64,000 bases of DNA from Brumimicrobium mesophilum (GCF_003025005.1 NZ_PVSS01000005.1:124001-188000); one strand, 5' to 3'. Positions 36,829-45,976 are shown, counted from the stretch's first letter. Notes: generated by a model from the sequence alone, not told the origin. Program-made: numbers and translations.

Positions 36829-39342
36829 TTAAAAATTAAATTTCATACTTCGTTCATCCAAAATTGCGAAACTGATTTTAAAGGAACTTCGTGGTGATAT
36901 TTGATTCCCATCTGAGAGTGCAACATAAGCTCCAATTCTCAATCTTCTTTTTGAATTTCGCAGGGACAATTTAAAAACACGCTCCAAGCCAGCATAAACT
37001 TCATAATGCGTCCAATCATGTTCTGGAACCCATAAATATCCTCCTCCAACCACAGTTGAAATTCTAGTTCTTTTCATTAAAGGTAATTTATTCATTAATG
37101 CACCGTTGAAATGGTGAATATAATGTGATTCAAAATACCAATTTGTTGTTGGTAATGTTGAGTCCAAATCTTGATAAGAGTACATTGGATTGGAGAACCA
37201 AATTGGATCCGAACGGCGGTGATATTGCATATCTTCCGCTCTAACTTTTTTGTCATTTAAGAATTTACCAGTCGTAATATGATATTTTGAAGTTCCTAAA
37301 GTTGAGATTTTAAAAGTTTGCAACACACCAAATCTTAGGTAATCATGATTTACTTCACTCCCAAATAAATCTGGAACTCCCTTTTCATAAAAAGCATATA
37401 TTGTTGGCCATTTCGAACCTAGAATCACTTTTCTTTTCGGTTCTCTCATGTATTTCTGAAAAGGAGTATAACGCAAAGTAAAATCTGCAATTAAGGCGTT
37501 GTATATTTCAAATTTAGGAGGTTCAGTGTTCCCCAATTCTTCATCAAACCAACGAATAAATTTTGTGTCATCGGACAAAGGACGGCGATTGATATAACTG
37601 AAATTAGATTCTAAATATAATCCATTAACAATTTCAAAATCATGGTAAAGCGATCCAGAAGTACTTTCAATAAAATTATCACGTAAAAAAACTTGAGTTA
37701 GAGCATCATAAGATCTAATAAGGTCATAATTATGGGAAAAGTTGACTCCAACCCTAGCACGTTTAAACGGATTGTAGAGATATCTTATGTTACTAAATCC
37801 TTTTACATCAGAATTCAAAAGACCTATGTCTGCTCTTACAAATGCATCCAAAGTCTTTTCACTGTCCCACTTTTTGAAGAAATCAAAGTCGGGGCCTATT
37901 CTTGGACCTGCAATATAAATTGGACGCATTGTAGCTGCCAGCGAACTTATTGTCCATTGTGTTTTCTTGGCTCTATTTCTGTGGTCAATGCCGAACCAAA
38001 GCACCTTTAAAAAGGTCACCCTATTAAAAACTGAATCAACTGAATCTAAGTAGTTTGATTTTGAAAATAAATTCTCAATGCTATCCCTCTGACGAATGAA
38101 AATTTGTTCTTTTCTCGTTAAAGGTGTTAATCTACTACTGGACCAATAGCTTGAATCTCTTTCGTAAGCTTCTTCTGTAGTAACAGCTAATTCATTTCCA
38201 AAGAATCCCTTTTTGAACTGGGGATTAAAATCGTAATTCTTATAGTTTACAACTGTGGTTCCTTCAAATTTTTCCTTTTTGTATTCCACATTGTAACTCA
38301 TGAATTGATTTTTCAATACACTCATAGAATCACCATAGGTTTCAAAATCCTGGAAGATTGAAAATTCATCATATATATAAAGGTTTCCCTTCACAATGGT
38401 AAAATCAATTCTTTCGACCAGCCAAGTACCGTCTTGGATATAAATAAAACCTTCTAATGTTGAAATAGAACTACTGCGAGATGAAATCTTGATCTTATTC
38501 AAAATGGGCAAAGAATCACGTTCAATCTTCTCAACGAGCTGGTATTTATAAGATAAAATTCCCGCTGTAGAAATAGGTGATTGAATCGGCGATTTACTTA
38601 AATCATTGAGATACAATGTATTCTGGAAAAAGTTAAAGTCTGATTTTGCAGTTGTCGTGAAATACAAATTTCTATCATCACCACGTTTGTTATAACCTGT
38701 TCTAACTTCCTTAATATTGTTTGGTGGAGCATAGCTTCTCTCCATCTCAACCTCAACCATATTAAGGTTAGTGAGCGATTCCATCTTCTTTCTTTTCAAC
38801 TCTTCAATATCGTCAAAACCGGCATCCTCTTCATTCTTGTCCTGGTCTTTAAAATAAGACTCCCAACCTTTTAAGGTTAACGACTTTTCATCTTTTGCAC
38901 GAATGTAAACTTCACTAGTATGCGGGTATTGATTGTAATCGAACTTACTTTTTCTCTCTACCGATTTCATCACTATTTCTCGACCAACATTTCTTCTCTT
39001 AGAAGTAAAATCAAACTCCTCAAGATCTTTTACTTCAACAGGAAAAAGTTGGATGTTAAGCATATTTTCCTCCTCTCTAATAATCATGTAATGCTCTCTG
39101 GTTTCATAACCTGTAGCGGAGAAAACCATATAGTATTCACCTACTTGGAGCCGCATTAAATAATTCCCTTTTTCATCTGCCCGCGTTCTAAGATCAGCAT
39201 AATTTTTTACGTAAATATCTGCATAAGGAATACCTAAATTATTCTCATCTAATACCTTTCCCTTCAATACATATTGTCCAAACACATTATTTCCCAATAG
39301 AAAACAAGTGAAAATAAGGATGAATTTGATGTATTTAGTCAT
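36829..39342 (-). CDS. DUF5686 outer-membrane protein with carboxypeptidase-like domain
   Basis: 837 residues. A signal peptide (FILIFTCFLLGNNVFGQ) precedes a CarboxypepD_reg-like domain (VLKGKVLDENNLGIPYADIY, ~25-105). Then comes a long region typical of DUF5686 (VMKSVERKSKFDYNQYPH; FIYIQDGTWLVERIDF). The C-terminal ~350 residues alternate like an outer-membrane beta-barrel and end in aromatic FKISFAILDERSMKFNF. DUF5686 proteins are common in Bacteroidota with no settled function; an outer-membrane transport or assembly role is inferred. It is a single gene with its own consensus promoter and converges on the type IX cargo gene. Confidence 0.82.
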   Translation of the reverse strand: MTKYIKFILIFTCFLLGNNVFGQYVLKGKVLDENNLGIPYADIYVKNYADLRTRADEKGNYLMRLQVGEYYMVFSATGYETREHYMIIREEENMLNIQLFPVEVKDLEEFDFTSKRRNVGREIVMKSVERKSKFDYNQYPHTSEVYIRAKDEKSLTLKGWESYFKDQDKNEEDAGFDDIEELKRKKMESLTNLNMVEVEMERSYAPPNNIKEVRTGYNKRGDDRNLYFTTTAKSDFNFFQNTLYLNDLSKSPIQSPISTAGILSYKYQLVEKIERDSLPILNKIKISSRSSSISTLEGFIYIQDGTWLVERIDFTIVKGNLYIYDEFSIFQDFETYGDSMSVLKNQFMSYNVEYKKEKFEGTTVVNYKNYDFNPQFKKGFFGNELAVTTEEAYERDSSYWSSSRLTPLTRKEQIFIRQRDSIENLFSKSNYLDSVDSVFNRVTFLKVLWFGIDHRNRAKKTQWTISSLAATMRPIYIAGPRIGPDFDFFKKWDSEKTLDAFVRADIGLLNSDVKGFSNIRYLYNPFKRARVGVNFSHNYDLIRSYDALTQVFLRDNFIESTSGSLYHDFEIVNGLYLESNFSYINRRPLSDDTKFIRWFDEELGNTEPPKFEIYNALIADFTLRYTPFQKYMREPKRKVILGSKWPTIYAFYEKGVPDLFGSEVNHDYLRFGVLQTFKISTLGTSKYHITTGKFLNDKKVRAEDMQYHRRSDPIWFSNPMYSYQDLDSTLPTTNWYFESHYIHHFNGALMNKLPLMKRTRISTVVGGGYLWVPEHDWTHYEVYAGLERVFKLSLRNSKRRLRIGAYVALSDGNQISPRSSFKISFAILDERSMKFNF

Positions 39343-39386
39343 GTGATATGAAAGCTGCTATTTATTAAATAATGTAAATTCCTCGC

Positions 39387-39414
39387 CAAATATAAGTGGA
39401 AATGAAGGATTCAA
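39387..39414 (-). promoter_or_regulatory. Consensus promoter TTG-N17-TATATTTG for the DUF5686 gene
   Basis: On the minus strand TTG (39414-39412) is followed by 17 bases and TATATTTG (39394-39387), 44 bases before the ATG. The remainder of the 300-base gap to 39642 shows nothing else I can name. Confidence 0.65.
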
Positions 39415-39642
39415 CAAAAGAAAATGTTCAAAGGGAAAGTTAAGGAATAATTAGTTGAATTTGAAGATGGTCGGTAGAGTATCAATTGACGATTGTAAGA
39501 AAATCATATTTAAAATGAAACCTCGATATAAAATCTCGTAGTCACTGAATTTTAATCGCTGTACGTTGAAGCAAGATCTAGGATAAACCCTTCTTCTAGA
39601 AAGTTACCTAGAAATACAATGGCAAGATAACCGTTTTAACAA

Positions 39643-39864
39643 TTACTTTTTCTTATTCTGCTCATCTAAAAACTGCTGGTGTTTCACCATTCGTTTCATC
39701 ATTATTCTTCGAACAAAAAACAATAGAATAGCAAAAACACCAAAGATGTAGTATCCTGACCACCTTTCGAAGCCTTCAGTAAAACCTAAGTAAGTCACGG
39801 CAACGATAGTTACAATTCCAACACCTAGCCAGAAAAATTGCATTATTTTATTGTAAGTTTCCAT
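39643..39864 (-). CDS. Small two-helix membrane protein at the end of the coaX-lptC operon
   Basis: 73 residues with two hydrophobic helices (FFWLGVGIVTIVAVTYLGFT and YYIFGVFAILLFFVRRIMM) and a charged C-terminal tail (KHQQFLDEQNKKK). It starts 3 bases after the lptC stop, so it belongs to the same transcript. I do not recognise a named family. The short spacing and typical codon use make it a credible gene; an inner-membrane accessory role is a guess. Confidence 0.7.
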   Translation of the reverse strand: METYNKIMQFFWLGVGIVTIVAVTYLGFTEGFERWSGYYIFGVFAILLFFVRRIMMKRMVKHQQFLDEQNKKK

Positions 39865-39867
39865 TTA

Positions 39868-40425
39868 TTAATCTTTTAAAAATATTTTTGCTGTTGGTTT
39901 GTAAAACTGAGCCGTATCAAACATAGGTGTTGTCCATGCCCCTATTCCCGAAAGAATCATGTCAGGTGATGTAATCACAACGGCCTTATTGGTATAAATT
40001 GAATCTCCGCTTTTGTTCCAATAAAGCACTTCAGTTTCTAGCGTCTTTTCTTCAACCAAATTAACCAACTTCACACTATCTCTTACTGTGATATTTCCAG
40101 TTTTATCATCAATTTCACCGAACAAAGAAGTTAAAACGGAGCCAACAGTACCATCGTCCTTATAGAAATTAACTTTTAGTCCATCTTTAAACTTCGTTAA
40201 TTTGCTTGGCTGGGAATAAGTTTCAGCAATAGTTGCAAAGATTTCAATTGTTGCATAACCCGAATCGGTAAAAATCACATGAAACATTTCACTGGTTTCA
40301 TCGGGATTATTAGGGTGTGTGGTAATCTTCTTTACCTTATCTAAATCATTAACGCATGAAAAAAAGAATCCCGTCATGAAAATCATGACAGGAATCAAAT
40401 ACATATTACGCGTTATGTTACTCAA
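39868..40425 (-). CDS. lptC: LptC-like lipopolysaccharide-export protein
   Basis: Single-pass periplasmic component of the Lpt bridge that passes LPS from the LptBFG transporter to LptA. The 185 residues have an N-terminal hydrophobic segment ending in a lipobox-like FFFSC. A beta-jellyroll-like LptC domain follows (FTDSGYATIEIFA, YDDDGTVGS-like FYKDDGTVGSVLT, NITVRDSVKLVN, TEVLYWNKSGDSIYTNKAVVI). The frame begins with TTG at 40425, which supplies a basic residue before the membrane segment. An ATG at 40404 is an alternative start. It lies 3 bases after the TPR gene. The lipoprotein form is usual in Bacteroidota. Confidence 0.8.
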   Translation of the reverse strand: MSNITRNMYLIPVMIFMTGFFFSCVNDLDKVKKITTHPNNPDETSEMFHVIFTDSGYATIEIFATIAETYSQPSKLTKFKDGLKVNFYKDDGTVGSVLTSLFGEIDDKTGNITVRDSVKLVNLVEEKTLETEVLYWNKSGDSIYTNKAVVITSPDMILSGIGAWTTPMFDTAQFYKPTAKIFLKD

Positions 40426-40428
40426 TGT

Positions 40429-41706
40429 TTAGTATGTTTTAATGGTGAATGTTTTATTGCTCCAACATTCTAAAGTAACTGTTTCTCCTACAGCTTTATC
40501 TTCATTAAAGATATCACTTGAAGTTGGACACTGACTTTTCATTGAACTAATCAAAGCTCCATTTCCAGATTTTTCAGCCAATTCAACAGCATAATAATAG
40601 TTTGATTTACGCTCGAAAGTTGAAACTCCACAACTATTAGATAATGAACTTACACTTTTAGCAGCAATTTCATATCCTTTACCAGAATTCTTACCAGTCA
40701 CAGCCAAACCTGCGCTGTGAGCAGCTTTATAACTACCAGATCTAAAATAAGCACTTGCTATTTCATATTCAATATCACTTTTCTGATCAGCACCTTCTGC
40801 CATATCTAAGGCATCTTTAAAAGTTGCTATAGCACCGCTAGAGTTTCCTCTACTAATTTGCAATTTAGCCTTTGCTAAAACTGCATCAACTGAAGGATCG
40901 ATTGCTATAATTGTATCCACTAAAGATGCATAAACTTTAGAGCTAGTACATTCTTGTTTTTCTAACAGGGCCATGAAGTTCTTTACAGTAGATTTTTTTG
41001 ATTCAATCTCTTGCGGTAATTCTTTCATGAAACTTTCGATTTCAGGAAGAATAGACTCACAATCTGTTACTGCTCTATTCATGTAAACAGAAACAAAGTC
41101 GATAATTTCAGCCCCCATATTTCCTTTGTTAGCATAATCAGAAAGTTTGAAGTATTCAGTGATGATTCTTTTCTTATACTTCGCTTTTTCCTTTTCATCT
41201 TGTTCTTGAACCCAAAGGTTATAAAGGTTTACATAATATTGTTGCAAAAATCCTTTATTTACTTTTTCAGCTTCATGGTGAATTCCGATTTGATATGCCT
41301 CATCAGCCTTTTTCATGTTATCAGGTGCACCTTGCATCATGTAATAATAACCAAGGTAAGATTGCCATGCTTTTTGAACTCCATGAGTTGCTTGAGCAGT
41401 TTCGTACACCGAGATTAATGTATCTAAATATGCCGCTTTAACTGTTTCATCTGTTGCATTATTCATTGATTGTTGCACAGAGTAAATAAAAGGATTATAA
41501 AAAACCATTTCCAAAGAACCACATTCTTTTTGTGCTCTTATGTATGATCTTGTAACTTTCTCGAATTCTTTTGCTTTATATGCGTTACCTGCAATTGCTT
41601 TGTATCTTGTACATTCATCAGCTTCAGTTCCGCCATCTTGTGCATAGTTAACAAGCCCAAGACTCAAAGTAAATAGAGCTCCTAATATTAATTTTCCAAT
41701 TTTCAT
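40429..41706 (-). CDS. Secreted tetratricopeptide-repeat protein
   Basis: 425 residues with a signal peptide (MKIGKLILGALFTLSLGLVNYAQ), so periplasmic or outer-membrane associated. The body is helical and TPR-like: AGNAYKAKEFEKVTRSYIRAQ, AKAKLQISRGNSSGAIATFKD, DIEYEIASAYFRSGSYKAAHS. A few cysteines occur in the second half. It lies between a beta-barrel protein gene (12 bases upstream) and lptC (3 bases downstream), an order I recall from other flavobacterial coaX loci. A scaffold role in outer-membrane biogenesis is inferred from context only. Confidence 0.75.
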   Translation of the reverse strand: MKIGKLILGALFTLSLGLVNYAQDGGTEADECTRYKAIAGNAYKAKEFEKVTRSYIRAQKECGSLEMVFYNPFIYSVQQSMNNATDETVKAAYLDTLISVYETAQATHGVQKAWQSYLGYYYMMQGAPDNMKKADEAYQIGIHHEAEKVNKGFLQQYYVNLYNLWVQEQDEKEKAKYKKRIITEYFKLSDYANKGNMGAEIIDFVSVYMNRAVTDCESILPEIESFMKELPQEIESKKSTVKNFMALLEKQECTSSKVYASLVDTIIAIDPSVDAVLAKAKLQISRGNSSGAIATFKDALDMAEGADQKSDIEYEIASAYFRSGSYKAAHSAGLAVTGKNSGKGYEIAAKSVSSLSNSCGVSTFERKSNYYYAVELAEKSGNGALISSMKSQCPTSSDIFNEDKAVGETVTLECWSNKTFTIKTY

Positions 41707-41718
41707 TTTTATATTTTA

Positions 41719-43071
41719 TTAATCTAGTTTATATTTTCTAAACCATCTATCATAACCGGGAGCAATATTTATGCCGAAGTTAAATCCATAATAGCTTTCT
41801 TTTAACACTCCGGGTCCTGCGTTTCTACCCATCATACCGTAACTCCCTGATATATTAACGGTTGAAACAGCTCTAGCCATTACAACAGGAATTCCTATTC
41901 CAGCTGTAAACCCTTCATCCACTAATTGTTCTCCATTTACTTCATAAGGTGTGTTCACACTATAAGCTCCAACCCTGTATTTCAATTTATCGAAGAAATT
42001 GATGTATGCAGAACGGTCCACTGAAATTCTATGACGAACAAATTCTACTCCTACTCTTAATGAAGTTGAATTTACATATTGTCCTGAAAGGTTTTCACCA
42101 TTGAAACTTTCTTTGTAATTTGACCAATCTTGCATAGCATATTCCATAGTCACCATTAAAGAAGGTAATTTAGAACTTCTAGAAGTTGAGTCATTTTTAG
42201 GAGTAAATGTATATGTTAGTCCTACACTAGTTTTAGCAGGGAGAAAAACATTTCCGCTTACATCTCCAGTATTAAGAAGGGTGTCATAAGTAGACTGGAT
42301 TAAATAATTAGAATAATGAACGCGTGTTTGAGATTTTACAAAATTCAAATCCAATTCAGGTCTAAAAACACCAGCAACTCTGAAACTATGCACCGGATTT
42401 AAACGAAAGTCATAATTCAACCCGAACTCAAAACCAAAATCCTTAGCACGAAGAGATTGAACATCTAAACCTCCAGATTCAATTGTGTTTTCATTTCTAT
42501 ATGCTCTTCTTTCATTATTTAATTTCCCGAAATAATATTTACCATTAACACCAATAGATAAACTTTGTCTTCTTCCGTCGATTAGATTAGCTGAAAAACC
42601 CAATAAGAATTCTTGGATTTCTCCATCACCCGTGTAGTCATAAAAAATACTATCACTATCAATAACTTCAGCATCATTTATTTCATAACCTCTTCTACTG
42701 AAAGGCTTGAGACCTGCGGCAATTCCAAATCTTTTTGCAAAAGGTACAACAAGTGCAAAATGTGTTATTCCAGAATACCTAGCATCTGATTCTACTCCAT
42801 TATTAGCCAATCGTTTTTCGAAATGAGTTACTCCCATCGAAAACAAAGGCAACTGTTTGGCTGTCAAAGAATATGTTGAAGGGTTAAACAAATTTGTTAT
42901 GCTAGAATCTGATAAAGCAGTAGCTGCTCCTCCTAATCCTGAAGCATAAGCATCACCGTAGAAACTAGGATCTCCAATTCCTCTTGCTGAGTAAGGGCTA
43001 TTGGTGCTAATTTGTACTAGTGCATTTCCACTTATTACAATAAACAGTGCAACTAATAAACTTTTAAACAT
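41719..43071 (-). CDS. Outer-membrane beta-barrel protein (FadL/OmpP1-like architecture)
   Basis: 450 residues with a signal peptide (MFKSLLVALFIVISGNALVQ). The mature start STNSPYSARGIGDPSFYGD is followed by an N-terminal plug-like stretch (SGLGGAATALSDSSITNLFNPSTYS), which is reminiscent of FadL/TodX-type channels. The remainder has alternating amphipathic strands (FGIAAGLKPFSRRGYE, LRVGVEFVRHRISVDR) and ends in a strand with aromatic residues (YGFNFGINIAPGYDRWF). The start overlaps the coaX stop by 8 bases, so translation is coupled. The substrate is unknown. It may instead be an assembly factor working with the following TPR protein and LptC. Confidence 0.75.
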   Translation of the reverse strand: MFKSLLVALFIVISGNALVQISTNSPYSARGIGDPSFYGDAYASGLGGAATALSDSSITNLFNPSTYSLTAKQLPLFSMGVTHFEKRLANNGVESDARYSGITHFALVVPFAKRFGIAAGLKPFSRRGYEINDAEVIDSDSIFYDYTGDGEIQEFLLGFSANLIDGRRQSLSIGVNGKYYFGKLNNERRAYRNENTIESGGLDVQSLRAKDFGFEFGLNYDFRLNPVHSFRVAGVFRPELDLNFVKSQTRVHYSNYLIQSTYDTLLNTGDVSGNVFLPAKTSVGLTYTFTPKNDSTSRSSKLPSLMVTMEYAMQDWSNYKESFNGENLSGQYVNSTSLRVGVEFVRHRISVDRSAYINFFDKLKYRVGAYSVNTPYEVNGEQLVDEGFTAGIGIPVVMARAVSTVNISGSYGMMGRNAGPGVLKESYYGFNFGINIAPGYDRWFRKYKLD

Positions 43072-43798
43072 TGTGCTTTAGTATTAAATACAAACCTTTA
43101 ACGGTCAAATAATCATCGGCAAAGATGCTATTTTTTAATTCTTTATCAAATCTTTTAAGGTCTCCACCTGTTAAAAAAATTGTTAACGGTTGATATTGTT
43201 GATTATATTGATTGATAAAACCTTCTATCTCTGCCTTAATTCCATTCAAAACACCTGATAACATCGCATTTTTAGTTGAATCTCCCACTAAATTACTTTG
43301 TTCTTCTAATGCCAACAATGGTAAAGCACCAGTAAAATGATGCATAGCTTTTAGACGCATTAAATAACCTGGAGATATTGAACCACCAATAAATTGACCA
43401 TTTTGAACAAAGTCAAACTTAATACATGTTCCAATATCAATCACTAAACTGTTAGGGGTTTTAGAATAGTGATTAGCGGCTACGGCATTCGCTATTCGAT
43501 CTGCACCTAAGGTTTCTGGAGTTTTATATGTGTTTATTGAAATGGGCAAAGGCGTTTTATTTGTTAAGACAACGTTAGGTTTCAAGATATGTTCTATCCA
43601 CAAGCGTAGTTTTTCATCTAAAACGGAAGATAAAATGCTAATTGCATCTTTTTTTGAAGAAATTATTAAATTTATTTTTTCGTAATCATTTACGTCGACA
43701 AAGGTTTCCTTCATCACTTCACCACCCTCAAAATCAACAACTTTTATCCGGGTATTCCCAGCATCAACAACACAATATTTCGTCTTTTTCTTCACCAC
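43064..43798 (-). CDS. coaX: Type III pantothenate kinase
   Basis: First step of coenzyme A synthesis, phosphorylating pantothenate. It is an ASKHA-fold enzyme: phosphate-1 motif VVDAGNTRIKV near residue 9, the pantothenate-site block TLGADRIANAVAA near residue 93, and VIDIGTCIKFDFV with GGSISPGYLMRLKAMH. The 244-residue length is normal for CoaX. The start is one of two tandem GTG codons; the first lies 4 bases after a TATCTTTG box. It leads an operon with a beta-barrel protein, a TPR protein, lptC and a small membrane protein. Confidence 0.93.
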   Translation of the reverse strand: MVKKKTKYCVVDAGNTRIKVVDFEGGEVMKETFVDVNDYEKINLIISSKKDAISILSSVLDEKLRLWIEHILKPNVVLTNKTPLPISINTYKTPETLGADRIANAVAANHYSKTPNSLVIDIGTCIKFDFVQNGQFIGGSISPGYLMRLKAMHHFTGALPLLALEEQSNLVGDSTKNAMLSGVLNGIKAEIEGFINQYNQQYQPLTIFLTGGDLKRFDKELKNSIFADDYLTVKGLYLILKHNV

Positions 43799-43802
43799 TC
43801 GG

Positions 43803-43810
43803 CAAAGATA
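43803..43810 (-). promoter_or_regulatory. TATCTTTG promoter box directly before coaX
   Basis: Exact TAnnTTTG on the minus strand, ending 4 bases before the first GTG of coaX, the same geometry as at uvrC. A TTTG lies 25 bases further upstream, slightly beyond the usual spacing. Confidence 0.55.
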
Positions 43811-43867
43811 ATAGAAGATTTTTAAAAAAATAATTCAAATTGATGCCATTGGAATAAAATTAGTTTA

Positions 43868-43875
43868 TATCTTTG
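43868..43875 (+). promoter_or_regulatory. TATCTTTG promoter box for tRNA-Phe
   Basis: Exact TAnnTTTG, 37 bases before the tRNA. A TTG at 43849-43851 is 16 bases upstream, close to the expected spacing. Confidence 0.55.
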
Positions 43876-43912
43876 CACCCACCTAACCAAATATGCTGTT
43901 TGAAAAAACAAT

Positions 43913-43988
43913 GGTGATGTAGCTCAGTTGGTAGAGCAAAGGACTGAAAATCCTTGTGTCGGGGGTTCGATTCCCTCCATCACCACCA
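43913..43988 (+). tRNA. tRNA-Phe (GAA)
   Basis: 76-nt cloverleaf. The acceptor stem GGTGATG (43913-43919) pairs with CATCACC (43978-43984). The D arm contains AGCTCAGTTGGTAGAGC, and the anticodon arm AAGGA-CTGAAAA-TCCTT has anticodon GAA at 43946-43948. The T arm is GGGGGTTCGATTCCCTC. Discriminator A and the CCA end are encoded (43985-43988). A strong terminator follows at once, so it is a single-tRNA transcript. Confidence 0.97.
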
Positions 43989-43990
43989 AG

Positions 43991-44026
43991 AAAACCCAAA
44001 ATATTGAATTCAATATTTTGGGTTTT
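43991..44026 (+). terminator. Rho-independent terminator after tRNA-Phe
   Basis: An 18-bp perfect inverted repeat (AAAACCCAAAATATTGAA and its complement) running into TTTTTT, beginning 3 bases after the tRNA CCA. Confidence 0.8.
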
Positions 44027-44047
44027 TTGTTTTATTGCCATTTATGC

Positions 44048-44075
44048 AAAAAAAAAGACGAACATTCCGTTCGCC
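44048..44075 (-). terminator. Rho-independent terminator of csbD
   Basis: On the minus strand GGCGAAC pairs with GTTCGTC around GGAAT, followed by nine T. It lies 26 bases after the csbD stop codon. Confidence 0.75.
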
Positions 44076-44100
44076 TTAATTCTATGGTTAAAGAAAGAAA

Positions 44101-44292
44101 TTACATATTATCTATGTAACCTTTAATCGTCTCTTTGGCTTCACCAGTTTTCTGTTGAATTTTACCAATCAACTCATCTTCTTTACCCTCCTCATATTTT
44201 AAATCATCATCAGTTAGGTCGGCATACTTTTGTTTAAATTTACCTTTTAACTCATTCCAATTTCCTTTAATTTTGTCTTCTGTTGATCCCAT
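44101..44292 (-). CDS. CsbD-family stress protein
   Basis: A 63-residue hydrophilic protein with the CsbD signature: [21 protein letters not shown] at residues 6-26, then the [15 protein letters not shown] repeat-like half. CsbD proteins are general-stress-induced in many bacteria, but their molecular function is unknown. The gene is monocistronic with its own terminator. It sits next to, and divergent from, the cbpA-cbpM chaperone pair, which fits a stress theme. Confidence 0.88.
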   Translation of the reverse strand: MGSTEDKIKGNWNELKGKFKQKYADLTDDDLKYEEGKEDELIGKIQQKTGEAKETIKGYIDNM

Positions 44293-44621
44293 GATTTCTA
44301 AATTTTAATTAATAATTGTTTGTTGGAACCAAATTACAAAGAAATCAAAGTCACCCCTATTTTTAGATGTTAAAAAGATTAAAAAAAAAAGCGTCTTAAC
44401 ACCTATTAACACTAGGCTTTGCTCAAACCCACTATTTCTTGACTCATATAAAATCTCAGTATTTGTATTCATTCGAAAAACAAGAAACTTAAGAGAATTA
44501 AAAACTATTTCAACTTTGAAAGTTACATTTAAACACCTAACTTAGATTTAAAATCAGGACCGGAAATACGTTGAATAATTCTCTGATGTTTTCGATTTGA
44601 ATTATTACTAAAATTATCAAA
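44293..44621. other. 329-base divergent intergenic region between csbD and cbpA
   Basis: AT-rich DNA carrying the promoters of two divergent stress genes. I see no exact TAnnTTTG box with good spacing on either side, only near matches, and no inverted repeat that would mark an operator. If these genes use an alternative sigma factor, this is where its site would be. Confidence 0.35.
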
Positions 44622-45500
44622 ATGAACTTTGTAGATTACTATAAAATTTTAGGCGTAGATAAAAAGGCTACAGAAAAGGAAATTAAGAAAGCTTTCAGGA
44701 AATTAGCCCGAAAATATCATCCAGACTTAAATCCGGACGACAAAGAGGCCGAAAAAAAATTTAAAGAGATTAACGAAGCCAACGAAGTGCTGAGTCACCC
44801 CGAAAATCGTAAGAAATACGACAAATACGGAAAGGATTGGATGCATGGAGAAGAATTTGAGAAAGCAAGACAACAAGCTTGTCAACGACAACATCAAGGC
44901 CAACAAGGATTTTCTGAAAGTGAGTTTTCTGACTTTTTCGAAGCAATGTTTGGAGGAGCAAGTGGGTCATCAAGACAATACAGTACGCAATACAAAGGAA
45001 AAAATTTGCATGCAGACTTAGAAATAGATATCCGTGAAATTTATGAAACACATAAAAAAGTTGTTTCACTAAATGGTAAAAAAATAAGACTTACTATTCC
45101 GGCAGGAATAGAAAATGGTCAAGTAATCAAAATCAAAGGAAAAGGCGAACCTGGAGTTAACGGTGGTCCGAACGGTGACTTACTTATAAAATTTGTGGTG
45201 ATCAACAACACTTCATTTAAAAGAGACAAGGAAAACTTGTATTCCACAGTAAATCTTGATTTGTACACCGCTCTTTTAGGTGGTGAAATAACTGTTGAAA
45301 CCTTTGATGGGAAAATGAAACTAAAAATCAAACCTGAAACAGCGAACGAAACCAAAGTAAAATTAAAAGGAAAAGGATTTCCAATGTATAAAAAAGAAGG
45401 ACATTTTGGAGATTTAATAATCACTTATCAAATTAGCATTCCCTCAAATCTTTCTCCTAAAGAAAAGGAATTATTTAAAGAACTTCAAAAATTAAGGTAA
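44622..45500 (+). CDS. cbpA: DnaJ-type co-chaperone of the CbpA class
   Basis: J-domain co-chaperone of DnaK. The J domain (residues 5-70) has the HPD motif in [10 protein letters not shown] and the [22 protein letters not shown] end. A Gln/Gly-rich linker ([17 protein letters not shown]) follows. Two C-terminal substrate-binding domains come last ([31 protein letters not shown]). There are no CxxCxGxG zinc-finger repeats, which separates CbpA from DnaJ. The 292-residue length is typical. A CbpM-like modulator gene follows after 1 base, supporting the CbpA name over DnaJ. Confidence 0.9.
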   Translation: MNFVDYYKILGVDKKATEKEIKKAFRKLARKYHPDLNPDDKEAEKKFKEINEANEVLSHPENRKKYDKYGKDWMHGEEFEKARQQACQRQHQGQQGFSESEFSDFFEAMFGGASGSSRQYSTQYKGKNLHADLEIDIREIYETHKKVVSLNGKKIRLTIPAGIENGQVIKIKGKGEPGVNGGPNGDLLIKFVVINNTSFKRDKENLYSTVNLDLYTALLGGEITVETFDGKMKLKIKPETANETKVKLKGKGFPMYKKEGHFGDLIITYQISIPSNLSPKEKELFKELQKLR

Positions 45501-45501
45501 C

Positions 45502-45798
45502 ATGGAAAAGCAAAAATATATTTTGATTAAAACGCTTTGTGTTCAATATAAAGTGGAGATTTCATTCATTAAAGAACTAGATAATATTGGATTAATTGAA
45601 ATTGAACAAATCGAAGAAGATGAATTTATTCATGAAGAAAGAATTGACGATTTAGAGAAAATGATTCGCCTTTATCATGAACTCAACGTAAACATAGAAG
45701 GAATTGACATAGTTTTCAATTTATTACAGAAAGAAATTCAATTAAAAGCGGAAATCAAAGAGTTGCAGAATAGACTGGATTTTTACGAATCTAGATAA
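45502..45798 (+). CDS. CbpM-like chaperone modulator
   Basis: A 98-residue, acidic, MerR-type helical protein. The start (YILIKTLCVQYKVEISFIKELDNIGLIEI) fits the CbpM winged-helix-like core. The second half, EERIDDLEKMIRLYHELNVNIEGIDIVFNLL followed by a coiled coil (KAEIKELQNRLDFYE), matches MerR_1-like modulators. In E. coli CbpM binds and inhibits the J domain of CbpA. Here the gene starts one base after cbpA, so stoichiometric co-expression is expected. Confidence 0.82.
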   Translation: MEKQKYILIKTLCVQYKVEISFIKELDNIGLIEIEQIEEDEFIHEERIDDLEKMIRLYHELNVNIEGIDIVFNLLQKEIQLKAEIKELQNRLDFYESR

Positions 45799-45976
45799 CT
45801 CATCAACCTGAAAAAGAAGGGAGAAACAGAAGTTCAATGATGAAACCTTGTTAAATAATATTTAAATCCAAAGTTCCGAAACGAACAATCCTTAAATTCA
45901 TCATTTAAAAAATGAAAACCATTCTTAATTACGAGAACTTATGGTTTTCTTTTGATTATTTAAACAATTAATCTCT

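Noticed and set aside
43928-44119. 63-residue frame starting inside tRNA-Phe
   Set aside because: It overlaps the tRNA, its terminator and the csbD terminator, so it cannot be a gene.
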